A stretch of DNA of 6,247 bases, from positions 1 to 6,247 of the forward strand of contig JANKMV010000126.1 in assembly GCA_024650095.1 (NCBI GenBank), in the 5' to 3' direction. A program made the translations under genes and the position numbers. How positions within the stretch are numbered: the first letter of the stretch is position 1; every line of letters begins with the position of its first letter. The stretch comes from Bacillota bacterium (GTDB lineage Bacteria > Bacillota > Dethiobacteria > Dethiobacterales > Dethiobacteraceae). The notes under the pieces were generated by a model. That model saw only the letters and a list, made by a program, of their open reading frames with translations. It was not told the DNA's origin and ran no database searches. Of this stretch, positions 5,751 through 6,247 are shown piece by piece.

Positions 5751-6247
5751 ATGAGGGCTGAGGTAGTTCGTCATTTGCTGATCGTAACACAACAATACGG
5801 AGTTTTTGGCCTTGGGCTAGGTATGTTTTTAGAGAGTATTGGCATTCCCTTTGCTTCCGCTTTCGTTGCCTTAACCGCAGGTACATTGATTACTAGTGGA
5901 AAAACGACCTTTTTTGAAGTACTACTCATTACAACCACAGGGTTAACGTTAGGCAGCATCGTCAGCTATTATATTGGTTATTGGGGTAGTTTACTTGGTC
6001 GCAACTTTACAGAAAAGAAAAAAGATAAATTAGAGAACAGTCCGTTTCTAAAGCAATATAAACGGTGGGGTGAGATTGCAATTCTGTTTGCGCAATTGTT
6101 TGGCACCACTCGTACCTGGGCTTCCATTCCCGCAGGTATTATGAAAATGAAGTTTTCAAAGTTTATCCTTTTTACTATAATAGGTGGAGCAATCTACTGT
6201 GCGCTGGCCATTAGTTTTTCCCTTGTTCTAGCTACATTTTATGCCCG
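5751..6247 (+). CDS. DedA/SNARE-associated family membrane protein, 3' end cut off
   Basis: The first 165 complete codons of a membrane protein; family members run to about 200 residues, so a short C-terminal helix is probably missing. Hydrophobic stretches lie at about 10-30, 35-49, 55-83, 107-120 and 136-163. Family features seen are FLESIGIPF (26-34), AG.LI at 43-47, the Gly-rich GLTLGSIVSYYIGYWG (64-79), and FAQLFGTTRT with AGIMKM (113-133). DedA proteins are inner-membrane carriers linked to lipid recycling and proton-motive force. Odd: the first arginine of the usual R-F-x-P-G-x-R motif is Gln (Q115) and Pro-Gly is absent, while R121 is kept. The usual acidic residue after P-x-P-S is Ala (A37). 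ATG 5751 is the first in-frame start after a stop; its ribosome site (GGGGG at 5739-5743) is poor. Its transcription diverges from the amidohydrolase operon. Confidence 0.75.
   Translation, partial: MRAEVVRHLLIVTQQYGVFGLGLGMFLESIGIPFASAFVALTAGTLITSGKTTFFEVLLITTTGLTLGSIVSYYIGYWGSLLGRNFTEKKKDKLENSPFLKQYKRWGEIAILFAQLFGTTRTWASIPAGIMKMKFSKFILFTIIGGAIYCALAISFSLVLATFYA

Overview
The window reads like a chromosomal piece of a Firmicute with moderate GC. Genes start with purine-rich AGGAGG/GGAGGG-type ribosome binding sites, promoters look sigma-A-like, and the gene set (NifV-type homocitrate synthase, MurE, FemABX ligase, small zinc ribbon, amidohydrolase, DedA) would suit an anaerobe of the Negativicutes or Clostridia. 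That placement is inference from gene content, not a phylogenetic result. There is no rRNA, tRNA, CRISPR array, insertion sequence or prophage.

Left part, plus strand: a strong-looking promoter (84-112) with a hyphenated palindrome at its predicted start site leads into a complete nifV (214-1380). An 80-base gap holding a terminator-like hairpin (1401-1435) separates it from a complete murE (1461-2903). Middle part, minus strand, read right to left: an amidohydrolase (5517-4381), a 73-residue zinc-ribbon protein (4314-4093) and a FemABX peptidoglycan-bridge ligase (3964-2906). They are probably one transcription unit, whose only good promoter is the extended -10 at 5558-5550. murE and the FemABX gene converge with two bases between their stop codons. 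Right edge, plus strand: a DedA-family membrane protein starts at 5751 and is cut by the window end. The divergent region between amidohydrolase and dedA (5518-5750) carries several ACGT-centred palindromes and repeats.

The most interesting signal is the pairing of a MurE that lacks the arginine of the diaminopimelate-recognition motif (DNPA instead of DNPR) with a FemABX ligase next door, away from any other cell-wall or division gene visible here. MurE chooses the third residue of the peptidoglycan stem peptide, and FemABX enzymes add amino acids to the side chain of that residue. The two could form an accessory stem-peptide and cross-bridge module. The remaining genes look ordinary, apart from a DedA protein that lacks two residues normally important in the family, and a 9-bp-arm inverted repeat filling the gap between amidohydrolase and zinc-ribbon genes.
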